64,000 nt of DNA from Lachnospiraceae bacterium AM48-27BH. Lineage in GTDB: Bacteria > Bacillota > Clostridia > Lachnospirales > Lachnospiraceae. Of the stretch, positions 35,717 through 43,538 are shown piece after piece. The notes below the pieces were generated by a model, which had not been told where the DNA came from, did no database searches, and saw nothing but the letters and a program-made list of their open reading frames with translations. Every line of letters starts with the position of its first letter. Within the stretch, counting starts at the first letter, position 1. Location: positions 1 through 64,000 of the forward strand of contig QUFC01000008.1 of the NCBI GenBank assembly GCA_003478355.1. The letters run 5' to 3'. The translations under genes were made by a program, and so were the position numbers.

Positions 35717-36442
35717 TCAACACCTCCTGTTTATCCTGATCAGCGTATAGTGCCGATACTTATATCCAGTCAACGGATTCACTCCCTCATGGAAAGCATC
35801 TGGATCCACGTAGAATCCTTTTGGAACCCTTACTTTTCCCCAGGTTTCCCACTTATCGTAGACTTTCTTCTCTGGTTCCGGAATTGGAAGATTCCTCGAC
35901 GCGGAATAATCACTTTCACGAAGACGTGGATCTGTTTTCGGTGTCTTGGTGATGTAGGCCGCCAGCTTGGCAAATTCTCCAGTCTTATACATCAGCTGGT
36001 TGATCACCTTCCCCTTTTTCCAGGCTTCCGCCAGGATCTCATCTGTTTCCGGATACCGGTTGATGATCAGATGGATATGCCAGCCATTTTTTGTCCCGAC
36101 CTCAATGTTCCGCATCCACTTTAGGACATAGCCATGCTTTTTATACTTTTTCCGCACCTCTCGGATGAACTTCTTAAAATCATCCTTGGCTGCTATCATG
36201 TCCTCCGGCCGTTCATCCCGCTTATAGGTAAGATCCGTGAAGTAGTCATGGACGTCAAAGTGTTCTCTTAACTTTCTCCTGGCCGTCTTCTCCCGGTTAT
36301 ATTGGTTGACCCGTTCCATCTCCTCCGGTGTTGCTTTCCTGCGTTTCACACGTTCCTGACCAGGAGCGCCATATCTGGCGGTATGACATTCCTCTACTTC
36401 TATGGCATTTTTGAAGCGCCATCGTTTCCCTGTGTATGACAT
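35717..36442 (-). CDS. HUH-type replication initiation protein
   Basis: A 241-residue protein with the HUH metal motif WHIHLIINRY (His122, His124) and a candidate nucleophile Tyr163 in AAYITK, as in rolling-circle Rep proteins (ORF2/G2P-like). Motif 1 is DYFTDLTYKRDE. It probably nicks a replication origin in the phage DNA. The ATG lies at 36442, after a 170-bp leader that also carries a plus-strand promoter and small antisense RNA, like a plasmid copy-control arrangement. A short stem (36480-36502 region) can form in its leader. Confidence 0.8.
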   Translation of the reverse strand: MSYTGKRWRFKNAIEVEECHTARYGAPGQERVKRRKATPEEMERVNQYNREKTARRKLREHFDVHDYFTDLTYKRDERPEDMIAAKDDFKKFIREVRKKYKKHGYVLKWMRNIEVGTKNGWHIHLIINRYPETDEILAEAWKKGKVINQLMYKTGEFAKLAAYITKTPKTDPRLRESDYSASRNLPIPEPEKKVYDKWETWGKVRVPKGFYVDPDAFHEGVNPLTGYKYRHYTLIRINRRC

Positions 36443-36506
36443 ACCATCGGTCCTAACTTTAATATTTTTATCAAGTGACTCAGACGGCCTTAAAACCGCC
36501 TGTTTC

Positions 36507-36536
36507 TTGACTTTTTCTATGACACAGGGTTATAAT
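36507..36536 (+). promoter_or_regulatory. sigma-A promoter for antisense small RNA
   Basis: TTGACT (36507-36512) and TATAAT (36531-36536) with an 18-bp spacer, on the strand opposite to the replication gene. The inverted repeat ACACAGG / CCTGTGT (36522-36528 and 36555-36561) flanks the -10 box and could bind a regulator. Confidence 0.7.
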
Positions 36537-36542
36537 ATTTGT

Positions 36543-36611
36543 GTGTGATATAAACCTGTGTAAGACTCGGCGGTTGGTGCTATTCCAGTAGCATCAGCCG
36601 CCTTCTTATTT
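36543..36611 (+). ncRNA. putative small antisense RNA over the Rep leader
   Basis: A start about 7 bp after the -10 box and a terminator-like hairpin give an RNA of about 70 nt. The hairpin is a 14-bp stem (36569-36582 with 36589-36602), loop TTCCAG, followed by TTCTTATTT. Two of its pairs are G-U only when the plus strand is the RNA; the minus-strand copy would have C-A mismatches. That shows the hairpin is kept for the plus strand. It is complementary to the 5' leader of the Rep message. Confidence 0.6.
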
Positions 36612-36614
36612 CCC

Positions 36615-36812
36615 TTAAGCGCCCAGACGAATCCCAGGACAAAACCGTTTGATCTCCTCCTGCTGCCCTCTGGTTAAGTGAAATGCCTTCCTGTGTTCCG
36701 CTTCCAGATCCAGTTCCTGGAGACAGTCCTCGCAGACATCACCCACACCCGGATAACGCTGTGCTTCGCCCGGATCCATCCGACAGCCGCATCTCTTACA
36801 CTGATATCCCAT
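36615..36812 (-). CDS. small zinc-ribbon protein
   Basis: 65 residues from ATG 36812. YQCKRCGCRMDPGEAQRYPG and GDVCEDCLQ hold two CxxC pairs forming a zinc ribbon. Helical tail with TRGQQEEIKRF. Function unknown. It lies just upstream (in transcription) of the Rep leader. Confidence 0.62.
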   Translation of the reverse strand: MGYQCKRCGCRMDPGEAQRYPGVGDVCEDCLQELDLEAEHRKAFHLTRGQQEEIKRFCPGIRLGA

Positions 36813-36817
36813 TATTC

Positions 36818-36979
36818 TCACCCTTTCTTCACTCTCCGGCTCTTGCCGCTTAACTTACTCACCAGCTCCAGTTCTTCCGGCGTGTCCCGGATCACCAGCC
36901 AGTTCTTGGGGATTAATCCCGCCTGCTGCATGATCTTCTTCTGTTGCAAGGTCGGTTTCTTGGCTCTGCTCTTTCCCAT
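36818..36979 (-). CDS. DUF6906 family small phage protein
   Basis: 53 residues from ATG 36979 with AAGGAG upstream. KPTLQQKKIMQQAGLIPKNW then LVIRDTPEELELVSKLSGK matches DUF6906 (basic helix, N/P-x-N-W, D-T-P-E-E). Small early protein of unknown function. It overlaps the end of the next listed gene in another frame. Confidence 0.75.
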   Translation of the reverse strand: MGKSRAKKPTLQQKKIMQQAGLIPKNWLVIRDTPEELELVSKLSGKSRRVKKG

Positions 36980-37358
36980 TGTTATCTCCTTCGGTATCAA
37001 ATGTTTCCCATGGCTGCGGTTTCATCTGTTCCGGTTTTATCTGCTCCGGATCGATGTTTACCAAATTTTTCATCCATTCTTCTTCATGCTTTTCGATTTC
37101 ATCTTCTTTTTTCTGTGCCCACTGTTTCAGTCTCGTAATGTTGAGTCTCTGATAGGCCGGAATGTCATTTTTATCAATAACACTATTCATCAGATCTATC
37201 AGCATCAAACACATCTGAAAAGTTGTACTTTCTCCAACGATTGCTTTTTCTACTTCAATTCTGTTCGATCCTTTCGGAGTTCCTCCTGTCATGAGAACAC
37301 ATTCTCTTTCAATTACCTTCTTTACCCCATTTTCCAGTTCAATCGTTACCTTTACCAT
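36855..37358 (-). CDS. early phage protein, unknown function (C-terminus doubtful)
   Basis: 167 residues; a beta-rich start (VKVTIELENGVKKVIERECV) and a helix with MCLMLIDLMNSVIDKNDIPAYQ. The last 42 codons overlap the DUF6906 gene in another frame, which is much more than usual in this operon. In the neighbouring frame a TGA lies just before that gene's ribosome site, so a small indel may have replaced the natural end. Confidence 0.55.
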   Translation of the reverse strand: MVKVTIELENGVKKVIERECVLMTGGTPKGSNRIEVEKAIVGESTTFQMCLMLIDLMNSVIDKNDIPAYQRLNITRLKQWAQKKEDEIEKHEEEWMKNLVNIDPEQIKPEQMKPQPWETFDTEGDNNGKEQSQETDLATEEDHAAGGINPQELAGDPGHAGRTGAGE

Positions 37359-37515
37359 CTTGATTTTTCTCCTCTTCTCGCATATACTGAGTGTGTATTA
37401 TTGGTTTGGGACCTTTTCCAGTTGCCGCTGGTAAGGTCCTTTCTTTAAAATCTTTGCATGGATACTGTCGGTTTCTCTCCAGGCAGTACTTTCGTCCACA
37501 GTCCCGGCAATCCAT
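37339..37515 (-). CDS. small Cys-rich early phage protein
   Basis: 58 residues: MDCRDCGRKYCLERNRQYPC followed by KDFKERTLP. The CxxC, C, C spacing suggests zinc binding. The ATG overlaps the TGA of the upstream gene by one base (TGATG), a typical operon junction. No family recognised. Confidence 0.6.
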   Translation of the reverse strand: MDCRDCGRKYCLERNRQYPCKDFKERTLPAATGKGPKPIIHTQYMREEEKNQDGKGND

Positions 37516-37622
37516 CACAGTGCCCCACCGGTGACTCCAGCTGCTGCCATCACCATCAGCAGGATGCCACCTGCCGCGATCATCCGCGGAACCAGCCAGT
37601 TTGTAAATTCTACGATATCCAT
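37515..37622 (-). CDS. small membrane peptide
   Basis: 35 residues, MDIVEFTNWLVPRMIAAGGI followed by LLMVMAAAGVTGGAL; one hydrophobic segment. It overlaps the upstream small gene by 13 bp and the Cys-rich gene by one base. Function unknown. Confidence 0.5.
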   Translation of the reverse strand: MDIVEFTNWLVPRMIAAGGILLMVMAAAGVTGGAL

Positions 37623-37768
37623 AACGCCCTCCCTACGGCTAATGCCGTTCCAATCACCACTCCTAAAAGCACCGCCAGGATGATCTCCTTTACTGCCTTA
37701 ATGATCATTCTTCTCCGGTGGTACTGTCTCCGGAGTTCCCATAATGGGATTACTCTCAAATTTCTCAT
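37610..37768 (-). CDS. small single-pass membrane protein
   Basis: 52 residues, basic N-terminus (MRNLRVIPLWELRRQYHRRR) and one transmembrane helix (EIILAVLLGVVIGTALAVG). Its ATG overlaps the upstream stop (ATGA). Function unknown. Confidence 0.55.
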   Translation of the reverse strand: MRNLRVIPLWELRRQYHRRRMIIKAVKEIILAVLLGVVIGTALAVGRALWIS

Positions 37769-38088
37769 TCTGATACCTCGCTTAAAAACACCCAGAGTTC
37801 TCTCTTTTTATGTGTTCCATCGTTAATCATGTCCCACCCAACTACCTTCTTGTCTTTCACTTCATCCCACCAGGACGTTTCCGGAAGCGTGGTAATGTTT
37901 TCTTTCTCCCTACTCTTCTTGTACATCTCGATCAGTTCCAGCTTTTCCTTTTCGCTCTTAATCCACTCTGGAAAAGCTAAAATATCGTAGCTTTCCCGAC
38001 TACAATATGTTTTTGTACTTGTTCCTACTGTCAGCACCACATCTCTGGCAGTCCTTTCAAAAGTTTTTAAAAGATCTTCTAATGTCAT
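37765..38088 (-). CDS. small early phage protein, unknown function
   Basis: 107 residues from ATG 38088, which overlaps the upstream stop (ATGA); the frame continues further upstream but that part is shadow. MTLEDLLKTFERTARDVVLT opens it; the end is KKRELWVFLSEVSE. No family recognised. Confidence 0.58.
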   Translation of the reverse strand: MTLEDLLKTFERTARDVVLTVGTSTKTYCSRESYDILAFPEWIKSEKEKLELIEMYKKSREKENITTLPETSWWDEVKDKKVVGWDMINDGTHKKRELWVFLSEVSE

Positions 38089-38297
38089 TCTTCTTCCCCT
38101 TCCTTTCCTAAAAACCGGTCTAGTTTTCTCCGGAACACATAATACCGGTAGTTCTTGCTTCCCTGATCCGGAGGTACCACCTCGCCCAGATCCCACAACC
38201 CTTTTTTCATGTGTTCCCGTAATGCCTGCGGCGCACATCCAATCTCTACCGCCGCATCCAACAGACTTACCCGCTGCTTCTGAATCTGTTGCAACAC
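38085..38297 (-). CDS. small helix-turn-helix-like protein
   Basis: 70 residues from GTG 38297 (GGGAG upstream). SLLDAAVEIGCAPQALREHM is a helix-turn-helix-like segment; the remainder is basic (NYRYYVFRRKLDRFLG). It resembles phage excisionase or HTH adapter proteins, but there is no proof of either. Confidence 0.55.
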   Translation of the reverse strand: MLQQIQKQRVSLLDAAVEIGCAPQALREHMKKGLWDLGEVVPPDQGSKNYRYYVFRRKLDRFLGKEGEEE

Positions 38298-38322
38298 ATT
38301 TCACGCTCCCTTTTAATGAATT

Positions 38323-39120
38323 TCATAATTTTAGGCTCATTTGATAACTATCTGTCGGTCTATTGCTCCATAAAACTTCTATACTTCTTCCTTTTTGCGT
38401 TCGGTTCTCATGCTCTTCCCTATACCGCCCTTTTAAAAATCTTTCATACAGCGGTGAAGCATATCCGCTAATTACTACAGGACCTTTATGGTTCAGTAAT
38501 GCATTCAGCAGTTTCTCGTGATCTTCGTCCGTCATTTCTTTGTGATACTGTTTTCGGCATCTGGTAGAAAGAACATAGGGTGGATCGCAATAAATCAATA
38601 CATTTTCAAAATTGAACCTTTTTATTACTTCTAATGCAGGACGATTCTCAATCTGTACGCCTCTAAGACGTTCGGCTGCTGCCATAATCTTTTCTGGTAC
38701 CTTGCACCAGTCTGCTGCTGCATAAGCCTTTTCCCTTCCTTGGACATCAAGTTTCCATCCTACTTTTTCACCTGTTGTTCTAAAACCATGTCCCATGTTC
38801 AAGCGGGTATAAAACAACACTGCCTTTTCAAGATCGTTCTTGGGTTCTTTCTGAAAAGCTTCTTCGTAAATCTCCCTTGAATACGGTGTAAAATAAATCT
38901 CATGGGCTAAACGCTCCGGATCATTCCGAATCCATTGAAAAAGATTGACCACATCTCCATCCAGATCATTGATCGTTTCAATGTCCGATCGCGGCTTATT
39001 GAAAAATACACCGCCGGATCCGAAGAACGGTTCCAAATAACTATGATGTTTTGGGAAATGTGATATGATCCAGTCTGCTATTCTCCACTTGCTCCCCGGA
39101 TATTTCATGATTGCTTTCAT
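38323..39120 (-). CDS. dam: Dam-family DNA adenine methyltransferase
   Basis: 265 residues. KYPGSKWRIADWI and EPFFGSGGVFF (motif I, about 32-40) bind S-adenosylmethionine; DPPYVLS (179-185) is the catalytic motif IV of D12-class N6-adenine methyltransferases, which methylate GATC-type sites. No restriction partner is adjacent, so it is an orphan phage methylase, perhaps protecting the genome from host restriction. AAGGTG precedes the ATG. It is the first gene after the Cro-like regulator. Confidence 0.9.
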   Translation of the reverse strand: MKAIMKYPGSKWRIADWIISHFPKHHSYLEPFFGSGGVFFNKPRSDIETINDLDGDVVNLFQWIRNDPERLAHEIYFTPYSREIYEEAFQKEPKNDLEKAVLFYTRLNMGHGFRTTGEKVGWKLDVQGREKAYAAADWCKVPEKIMAAAERLRGVQIENRPALEVIKRFNFENVLIYCDPPYVLSTRCRKQYHKEMTDEDHEKLLNALLNHKGPVVISGYASPLYERFLKGRYREEHENRTQKGRSIEVLWSNRPTDSYQMSLKL

Positions 39121-39199
39121 ATTTCACCTTATTTCGATTGCTCACCTCCTTCATTTTGAGATGTATATTTCTATACCTCCTGTCTTGTTAATCTATATT

Positions 39200-39433
39200 T
39201 TATTTGTTCGTACACGTTTCGTGTTCTTTTTCGTTAAAAAAAATAAACGGAATACTTTTTTGGTAATATTTAGCAATTCTTGCCTTTAATGGATCTCTTG
39301 GAACCCTTCTTCCCGTTTCATACATGCAAAGTGCAGAACGGCTAATTCCAAGCTCCTCAGCTACCTCATCTTGCTTTTTCTCTCCTCGTAATGCCACCAA
39401 CTTTTCCGCCATTTTCATAACATCAATTTCCAT
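39200..39433 (-). CDS. Cro-like HTH regulator
   Basis: 77 residues. KKQDEVAEELGISRSALCMY then ETGRRVPRDPLKARIAKYY is an HTH_3 (Cro/C1) domain. It is divergent from the repressor gene at 39578 and first in the early operon, the position of a lytic-side Cro. GGAGG precedes the ATG. The end of the gene includes an ACACGTTTCGTGT operator-like palindrome. Confidence 0.85.
   Translation of the reverse strand: MEIDVMKMAEKLVALRGEKKQDEVAEELGISRSALCMYETGRRVPRDPLKARIAKYYQKSIPFIFFNEKEHETCTNK
39212..39224. promoter_or_regulatory. operator-like palindrome O1
   Basis: ACACGTTTCGTGT lies inside the 3' end of the Cro-like gene. It matches the three intergenic operators in the outer ACAC/GTGT. It may be chance within coding DNA or a fourth binding site. 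Confidence 0.4.
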
Positions 39434-39449
39434 ATAATTTACCTCCGTT

Positions 39450-39461
39450 CACATTTTGTGT
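39450..39461. promoter_or_regulatory. operator O2
   Basis: CACATTTTGTGT, just downstream of the Cro-side -10 box; bound protein would block the early promoter. Confidence 0.6.
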
Positions 39462-39469
39462 ACATCTAC

Positions 39470-39498
39470 ACTATACACATTTCGTGTACTTTTGTCAA
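39470..39498 (-). promoter_or_regulatory. early (Cro-side) promoter
   Basis: On the minus strand TTGACA (39493-39498) and TATAGT (39470-39475) with a 17-bp spacer, a strong sigma-A promoter reading into the Cro-like gene. Operator O3 lies in the spacer. Confidence 0.8.
39475..39487. promoter_or_regulatory. operator O3
   Basis: ACACATTTCGTGT, in the early promoter spacer between -35 and -10. Confidence 0.65.
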
Positions 39499-39521
39499 TC
39501 ACTTAATGTGAATTTTTTGTA

Positions 39522-39550
39522 TTGATTTTAAGTCACATTTTGTGTATAAT
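39522..39550 (+). promoter_or_regulatory. repressor promoter
   Basis: TTGATT (39522-39527) and TATAAT (39545-39550), 17-bp spacer, reading into the repressor gene. Operator O4 lies in the spacer, so the repressor probably regulates itself. Confidence 0.75.
39534..39545. promoter_or_regulatory. operator O4
   Basis: CACATTTTGTGT within the repressor promoter, identical to O2. Confidence 0.6.
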
Positions 39551-39577
39551 CAGAATTAGTAGAGGGGAGGTGTCTTT

Positions 39578-39961
39578 TTGGCCACATTTAAAGAAATGCT
39601 TAAATACTTAAGAACACGTGAAAATCTTTCTCAGTCTGAGTTGGCTTCTAAAATAGGAGTTGCTAAATCTACTATCAGCATGTATGAAGCCGGAAAACGT
39701 GAGCCTGATTTTGAAACTCTTGAAGCTATTGCTGATCTGTTTAATGTTGATATGAACTTTTTGCTTGGTCGTGATGGAACCGAAAATGATGAACACTATT
39801 ATTTTAACAATGACGCTCGTGATCTTGCACAATTCGTATTTGAAAATCCGGAATACAAAGTGCTCTTTGATGCTTCAAGAAAAGTAAAAAAGGAAGATAT
39901 CGAATTTGTAAAGCAAATGATTGACAGAGTGAGGGGTGATTCCAACGACACCGGATGTTAA
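39578..39961 (+). CDS. C1-like phage repressor
   Basis: 127 residues; an HTH_3 domain (NLSQSELASKIGVAKSTISM, then YEAGKREPDFETLEAIADLF). The C-terminal part is short and has no LexA-type protease, so inactivation is probably by the ImmA-like protease that overlaps its 3' end. Start is a TTG preceded by GGGGAGG. It likely holds the lysogenic state by binding the ACAC/GTGT operators. Confidence 0.85.
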   Translation: MATFKEMLKYLRTRENLSQSELASKIGVAKSTISMYEAGKREPDFETLEAIADLFNVDMNFLLGRDGTENDEHYYFNNDARDLAQFVFENPEYKVLFDASRKVKKEDIEFVKQMIDRVRGDSNDTGC

Positions 39962-40175
39962 TACGATCGAAGTTAATTTACCAACTACTATTGCTGCTTA
40001 TGTTGTTAATGATTCTGGTTTGTCTTATACGATTGTTTTAAATGCTCGCTTAACTCGTGAGCGTCGTATACAAGCCTATCGTCATGAATTGTATCATATA
40101 GAACACGGAGATTATGAGCAATATTCAGCGGATCTTATTGAATTTTATGCCCATTCCCATGATGCTATTGTTTAA
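39936..40175 (+). CDS. ImmA/IrrE-family metallopeptidase (short)
   Basis: 79 residues, with the zincin motif YRHELYHIEHGDY (His50, Glu51, His54). ImmA-type proteases cleave partner repressors after DNA damage. It overlaps the repressor gene by 26 bp and starts at a GTG. It is shorter than typical ImmA (about 130-170 residues) and consists of little more than the metal site, which matches the short forms in Clostridial phages. Confidence 0.78.
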   Translation: MIPTTPDVNTIEVNLPTTIAAYVVNDSGLSYTIVLNARLTRERRIQAYRHELYHIEHGDYEQYSADLIEFYAHSHDAIV

Positions 40176-40190
40176 AGGAGGGGTTATTCA

Positions 40191-41511
40191 ATGATGCTTT
40201 CTCTTTTATCCTTTATAGCAACAGTTATTTTTATTTTATATATTAAAACTTCGAAAAAACGCGAATCCCTCCATAGGGGTTCTGCATCCATAAACACATC
40301 TCCGTCACTTAATATCGCTGGAGAGAACAATATCTCTATTCCGGATAATAATTCATCATCTAAAAAGTATGAGTCGGAATATCAGATAAAATTAAAAGAA
40401 TTTGACAAAAAAACAGCTGAACAAACTGCCCTATTAAACTCAAATATAGCACAATATAAAATTCGGCAAAAACAAACTTATGACGAATATTTGAAGTTTA
40501 AACGTTATAATAATCAGTATGAAATTATTTCAAAAAATACGAGGATCTACGAAGTAAAGAGAAATATATTAATAAAACCTATTATGATTTTAAGAAACTC
40601 GCTTCTTCAAAAGAAAGTGCCTATTCCTACATGTCTGAATTATTAGCAGATTACAAGCTATTCAATATCAAAATTCTATTGACTACTTGAGCAATAAAAA
40701 AAGACCTGCTCTTGTTGAAGCCATGCGAATAGACGATCTAAAGAAGCAAACAAAATCATACCTAGTAGAACTCAACCAGTTGCGCTACAAAATCAAAGAA
40801 TTATACTCTCTTTTTCCTGATTTGGAAGACTATGACGATTATGAAGATTCCAACCCTACTCCATCTGATACTTCTACTAGAATTGATGATGCTATATGGT
40901 TTGTGTTAAGCGATGCCGAGAAAAATCAAATTATCTTAAACAATTACATTAACCGTCATAAAACAAAGTGGGAAATTGGTAGAGATTATGAATTGTATGT
41001 TGGTTATAAATATCAGTGTTTAGGTTATTCTGTCGATTATTTTGGTATCAACAATGGAATAAATGATCTTGGTCGAGATTTAATTATTTCCCAAAACGGA
41101 GAAATTGGCATAGTTCAATGTAAATATTGGTCTTCTAAAAAACAGATTCACGAAAAACACATTGCTCAGCTTTACGGAACCGTTGTTAGCTATATAATTG
41201 AACACAATTATCATCCTGAGCTGGTGCATGGTATTTTTATTACAAATATCTCTCTTTCAGAAACTGCTAAAAAATTTGCAAGCTACTTAGACATTAAATA
41301 TAAAGAGCATTATGAAATTGGAGATTTCCCTAGGATCAAATGTAATATCGGAAAAGATGAATATAATATGGAAACCAAAATATATCATCTTCCAACAGAT
41401 CAGCAATACGATTCAGTAAAAATTAATCAGCCAGGTGAATGCTTTGTTTTTACCACGGATGAAGCAGAAAAATTAGGTTTCCGTCGCGCATTCAAGTGGC
41501 ATTCCCATTAA
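40191..41511 (+). pseudogene. membrane-anchored coiled-coil Mrr-like restriction nuclease, two frameshifts
   Basis: Two frames (40191-40646 and 40687-41511) plus a short middle frame form one gene. Adding one A to the six-A run near 40540 and one G near 40652 gives a single 440-residue protein. It has an N-terminal transmembrane segment (LLSFIATVIFILYI), a long coiled coil, then an Mrr-type endonuclease domain with GINDLGRDLIIS and GEIGIVQCKYW (Asp ... Gln-x-Lys). Such proteins cut foreign or modified DNA. Position between the repressor/ImmA genes and the integrase suggests it is expressed in lysogens, perhaps against other phages. Whether the shifts are real is open. Confidence 0.72.
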
Positions 41512-41547
41512 AATGGTTATACTCACTAAATGAAAGGAGGCTCTTCT

Positions 41548-42090
41548 ATGCCATTATTAAAAGATGATCATTACACATCCAAAGATTATTGGTCGCTTCC
41601 AGAGGGGGAACGTGCCGAACTGATTGACGGTAAATTTTATGCTATGGCACCGCCTGGCCGGATTCACCAGGAGATTGTTTCTGGTCTCCACTATCTTCTA
41701 CGCAAATACATTGCTGATCACCATGGATCCTGCCGAGTCTATCCTGCTCCTTTTGCCGTGAATCTTGATGCCGATGATAAAAACTGGGTAGAGCCGGATG
41801 TCTCTGTAATCTGTGATCCTAACAAACTGACCGACCGCGGATGTTCCGGAGCTCCGGATCTGGTCTTCGAAGTTGTGTCCCCATCCAGCCGCAAGCTGGA
41901 CTATGGTATCAAAAATGTTATTTACTCTCAGGCCGGTGTCCGGGAATATTGGGTTGTTGATCCAGTTAAGGAACGTGTTACCGTTTATCACTACGAAAAT
42001 GATTTTGCTCCTATGATCTACTCCTTCTCACAGGATATTCCTGTAGGAATTTACCCGGGACTGAACATCAAAATCAAAGATTTACTCTAA
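41548..42090 (+). CDS. Uma2 family endonuclease-like protein
   Basis: 180 residues from ATG 41548 (AAAGGAGG upstream). RAELIDGKFYAMAPPGRIHQ, WVEPDVSVICDP and LVFEVVSPSSRKLDYGIKN match Uma2 (DUF820), a PD-(D/E)XK nuclease-like family with the usual Glu-Pro-Asp and Glu-Val motifs; biological role poorly known. It is in the lysogenic module and is followed by two terminators. Confidence 0.85.
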   Translation: MPLLKDDHYTSKDYWSLPEGERAELIDGKFYAMAPPGRIHQEIVSGLHYLLRKYIADHHGSCRVYPAPFAVNLDADDKNWVEPDVSVICDPNKLTDRGCSGAPDLVFEVVSPSSRKLDYGIKNVIYSQAGVREYWVVDPVKERVTVYHYENDFAPMIYSFSQDIPVGIYPGLNIKIKDLL

Positions 42091-42159
42091 CGATCTTGGT
42101 GGCGTCGCCAAGATCGTCAAAATGAAAAACCGCCCCTGCGCCAACAGGAACGGTTTTTC
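42091..42159. terminator. two intrinsic terminators after the Uma2 gene
   Basis: Stem one is CGATCTTGG/CCAAGATCG (42091-42099, 42108-42116). Stem two is GAAAAACCG/CGGTTTTTC (42124-42132, 42151-42159), which can work on either strand. They separate the lysogenic genes from the integrase. Confidence 0.75.
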
Positions 42160-42285
42160 ATAGATCTACTCTTGCCAGATCGCTCTGGAAGTGGTACATC
42201 AGACCTCAAACATCTGAATTATATCATTTGCAGAGCATCCTGGCAAGGGGTGTATTTTTTATACCCATTTTTTAGGAGGTACTTT

Positions 42286-43425
42286 ATGTCCCGCAAATAT
42301 CCCAAACTCCCCAATGGCTTTGGATCCATCAAGAAACTTTCCGGTAAACGTACCAATCCGTATGCCGTATACCCGCCGGTCACCGAATTCCGCCTGAACG
42401 GATCGCCTGTTACCCCTAAGGCTCTTGCCTACGTCAGTTCCTGGATCGCTGGCTTCGGTGTCCTGACTGCATACCACTCCGGCAGCTACACACCAGGGCA
42501 GGAACTTCCGGATCATCTGGAAGTGAAGAAGCCGGCGGATCTGATCCAGGGAATTGTGTCGGATTTTAATGCTGCCAAACGTACAACCTCTGACTCTGCT
42601 CCACAGAAAACTTTCAAAGAAATGTATGAAGAATTTTACTCCTGGAAGTTTGAACGCGACCATTCCAAGACATATTCTGTCAGCACTATCAGCTGCATGA
42701 AAGCCGCATTCAAGCGCCTTTCTGTTTTACATAACCGTGAGTTTCTTTCTCTTCGTCACGAAGATCTGCAGCGTGCCTTGGACGAAAGTCCTAATCGCCA
42801 CGCCAGTATTGAACATATGGTCAGTCTGCTCCATCAGCTGTATAAATACGCCATCATCTACGAATATACCCGTGAAGACTACTCAAAATTCATACAGATC
42901 AACATTCCTAATGATGATGAGTCCGGTATTCCTTTCACTGATGATGAACTTCAGCTTCTATGGAACCATAAGGATGATCCGATCATAGAATTGATGCTCA
43001 TTATCTGCTACTCCGGTTACCGCATCACAGCATGGAAATCCATAACCGTCAATCTGGAAGAACGTTATTTCTTTGGTGGAATAAAAACGAAGACCAGCAA
43101 AAATAGAATTGTTCCAATTCATTCTGGAATTTATGAGTTGGTTCGTAGACGTCAGGAACGTGATGGATGCATGTTGAATACCTCTGTGGCAAGTTACCGC
43201 CAGCATTTGTATTCTGCACTGGAAAAATATGGAATCGAAAGGCATACTCCCCACGACGGACGCCATACCTTCTCCAGGCTTTGTGAGAAATATCATGTTA
43301 GCGAAAATGACCGTAAACGTATGCTTGGGCATAGTTTCGGATCTGATATTACCAATGCCATTTATGGTCACCGCGCAATAGAAGACCTTCGAGAAGAGAT
43401 TGAAAAAATAGAGATTTGTCGCTAA
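42286..43425 (+). CDS. int: phage tyrosine integrase
   Basis: 379 residues from ATG 42286 (TTAGGAGGT upstream; a longer frame begins at 42172 but lacks a site). Catalytic residues: Arg246 in SGYRITAW, a Lys in GIKTKTSKNR, His323 and Arg326 in HDGRH, His349 in MLGHSF and Tyr360 in AIYGH. The stop codon lies in the 17-bp arm repeat at 43421, and attR follows 114 bp later. It is distinct from the recombinase at 21671. It would integrate and excise the prophage. Confidence 0.93.
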   Translation: MSRKYPKLPNGFGSIKKLSGKRTNPYAVYPPVTEFRLNGSPVTPKALAYVSSWIAGFGVLTAYHSGSYTPGQELPDHLEVKKPADLIQGIVSDFNAAKRTTSDSAPQKTFKEMYEEFYSWKFERDHSKTYSVSTISCMKAAFKRLSVLHNREFLSLRHEDLQRALDESPNRHASIEHMVSLLHQLYKYAIIYEYTREDYSKFIQINIPNDDESGIPFTDDELQLLWNHKDDPIIELMLIICYSGYRITAWKSITVNLEERYFFGGIKTKTSKNRIVPIHSGIYELVRRRQERDGCMLNTSVASYRQHLYSALEKYGIERHTPHDGRHTFSRLCEKYHVSENDRKRMLGHSFGSDITNAIYGHRAIEDLREEIEKIEICR

Positions 43426-43437
43426 CGTGTTGCTAAC
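43421..43437. repeat. integrase arm-type site, right end
   Basis: GCTAACGTGTTGCTAAC, identical to 3408-3424 and overlapping the integrase stop codon. Confidence 0.6.
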
Positions 43438-43538
43438 ATCTCTATTTTTTCTCCGTTTTTTCGTTCTTTATCATGTTAAAATATTGGCTTAATTACTAGA
43501 TTTTCCCCTATCCAAGCCATTTTTTAATGATGAACTTT

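Noticed and set aside
42172-42285. N-terminal extension of the integrase
   Set aside because: The ATG at 42286 has a strong TTAGGAGGT site; the upstream frame overlaps the terminator region and lacks any ribosome site.
3408-43437. The 17-bp GCTAACGTGTTGCTAAC repeats as att cores
   Set aside because: They lie inside the 16-bp repeats at both ends and contain GCTAAC twice each, and the right copy overlaps the integrase stop codon. That fits arm-type sites; the outer 16-bp repeat is the better core.
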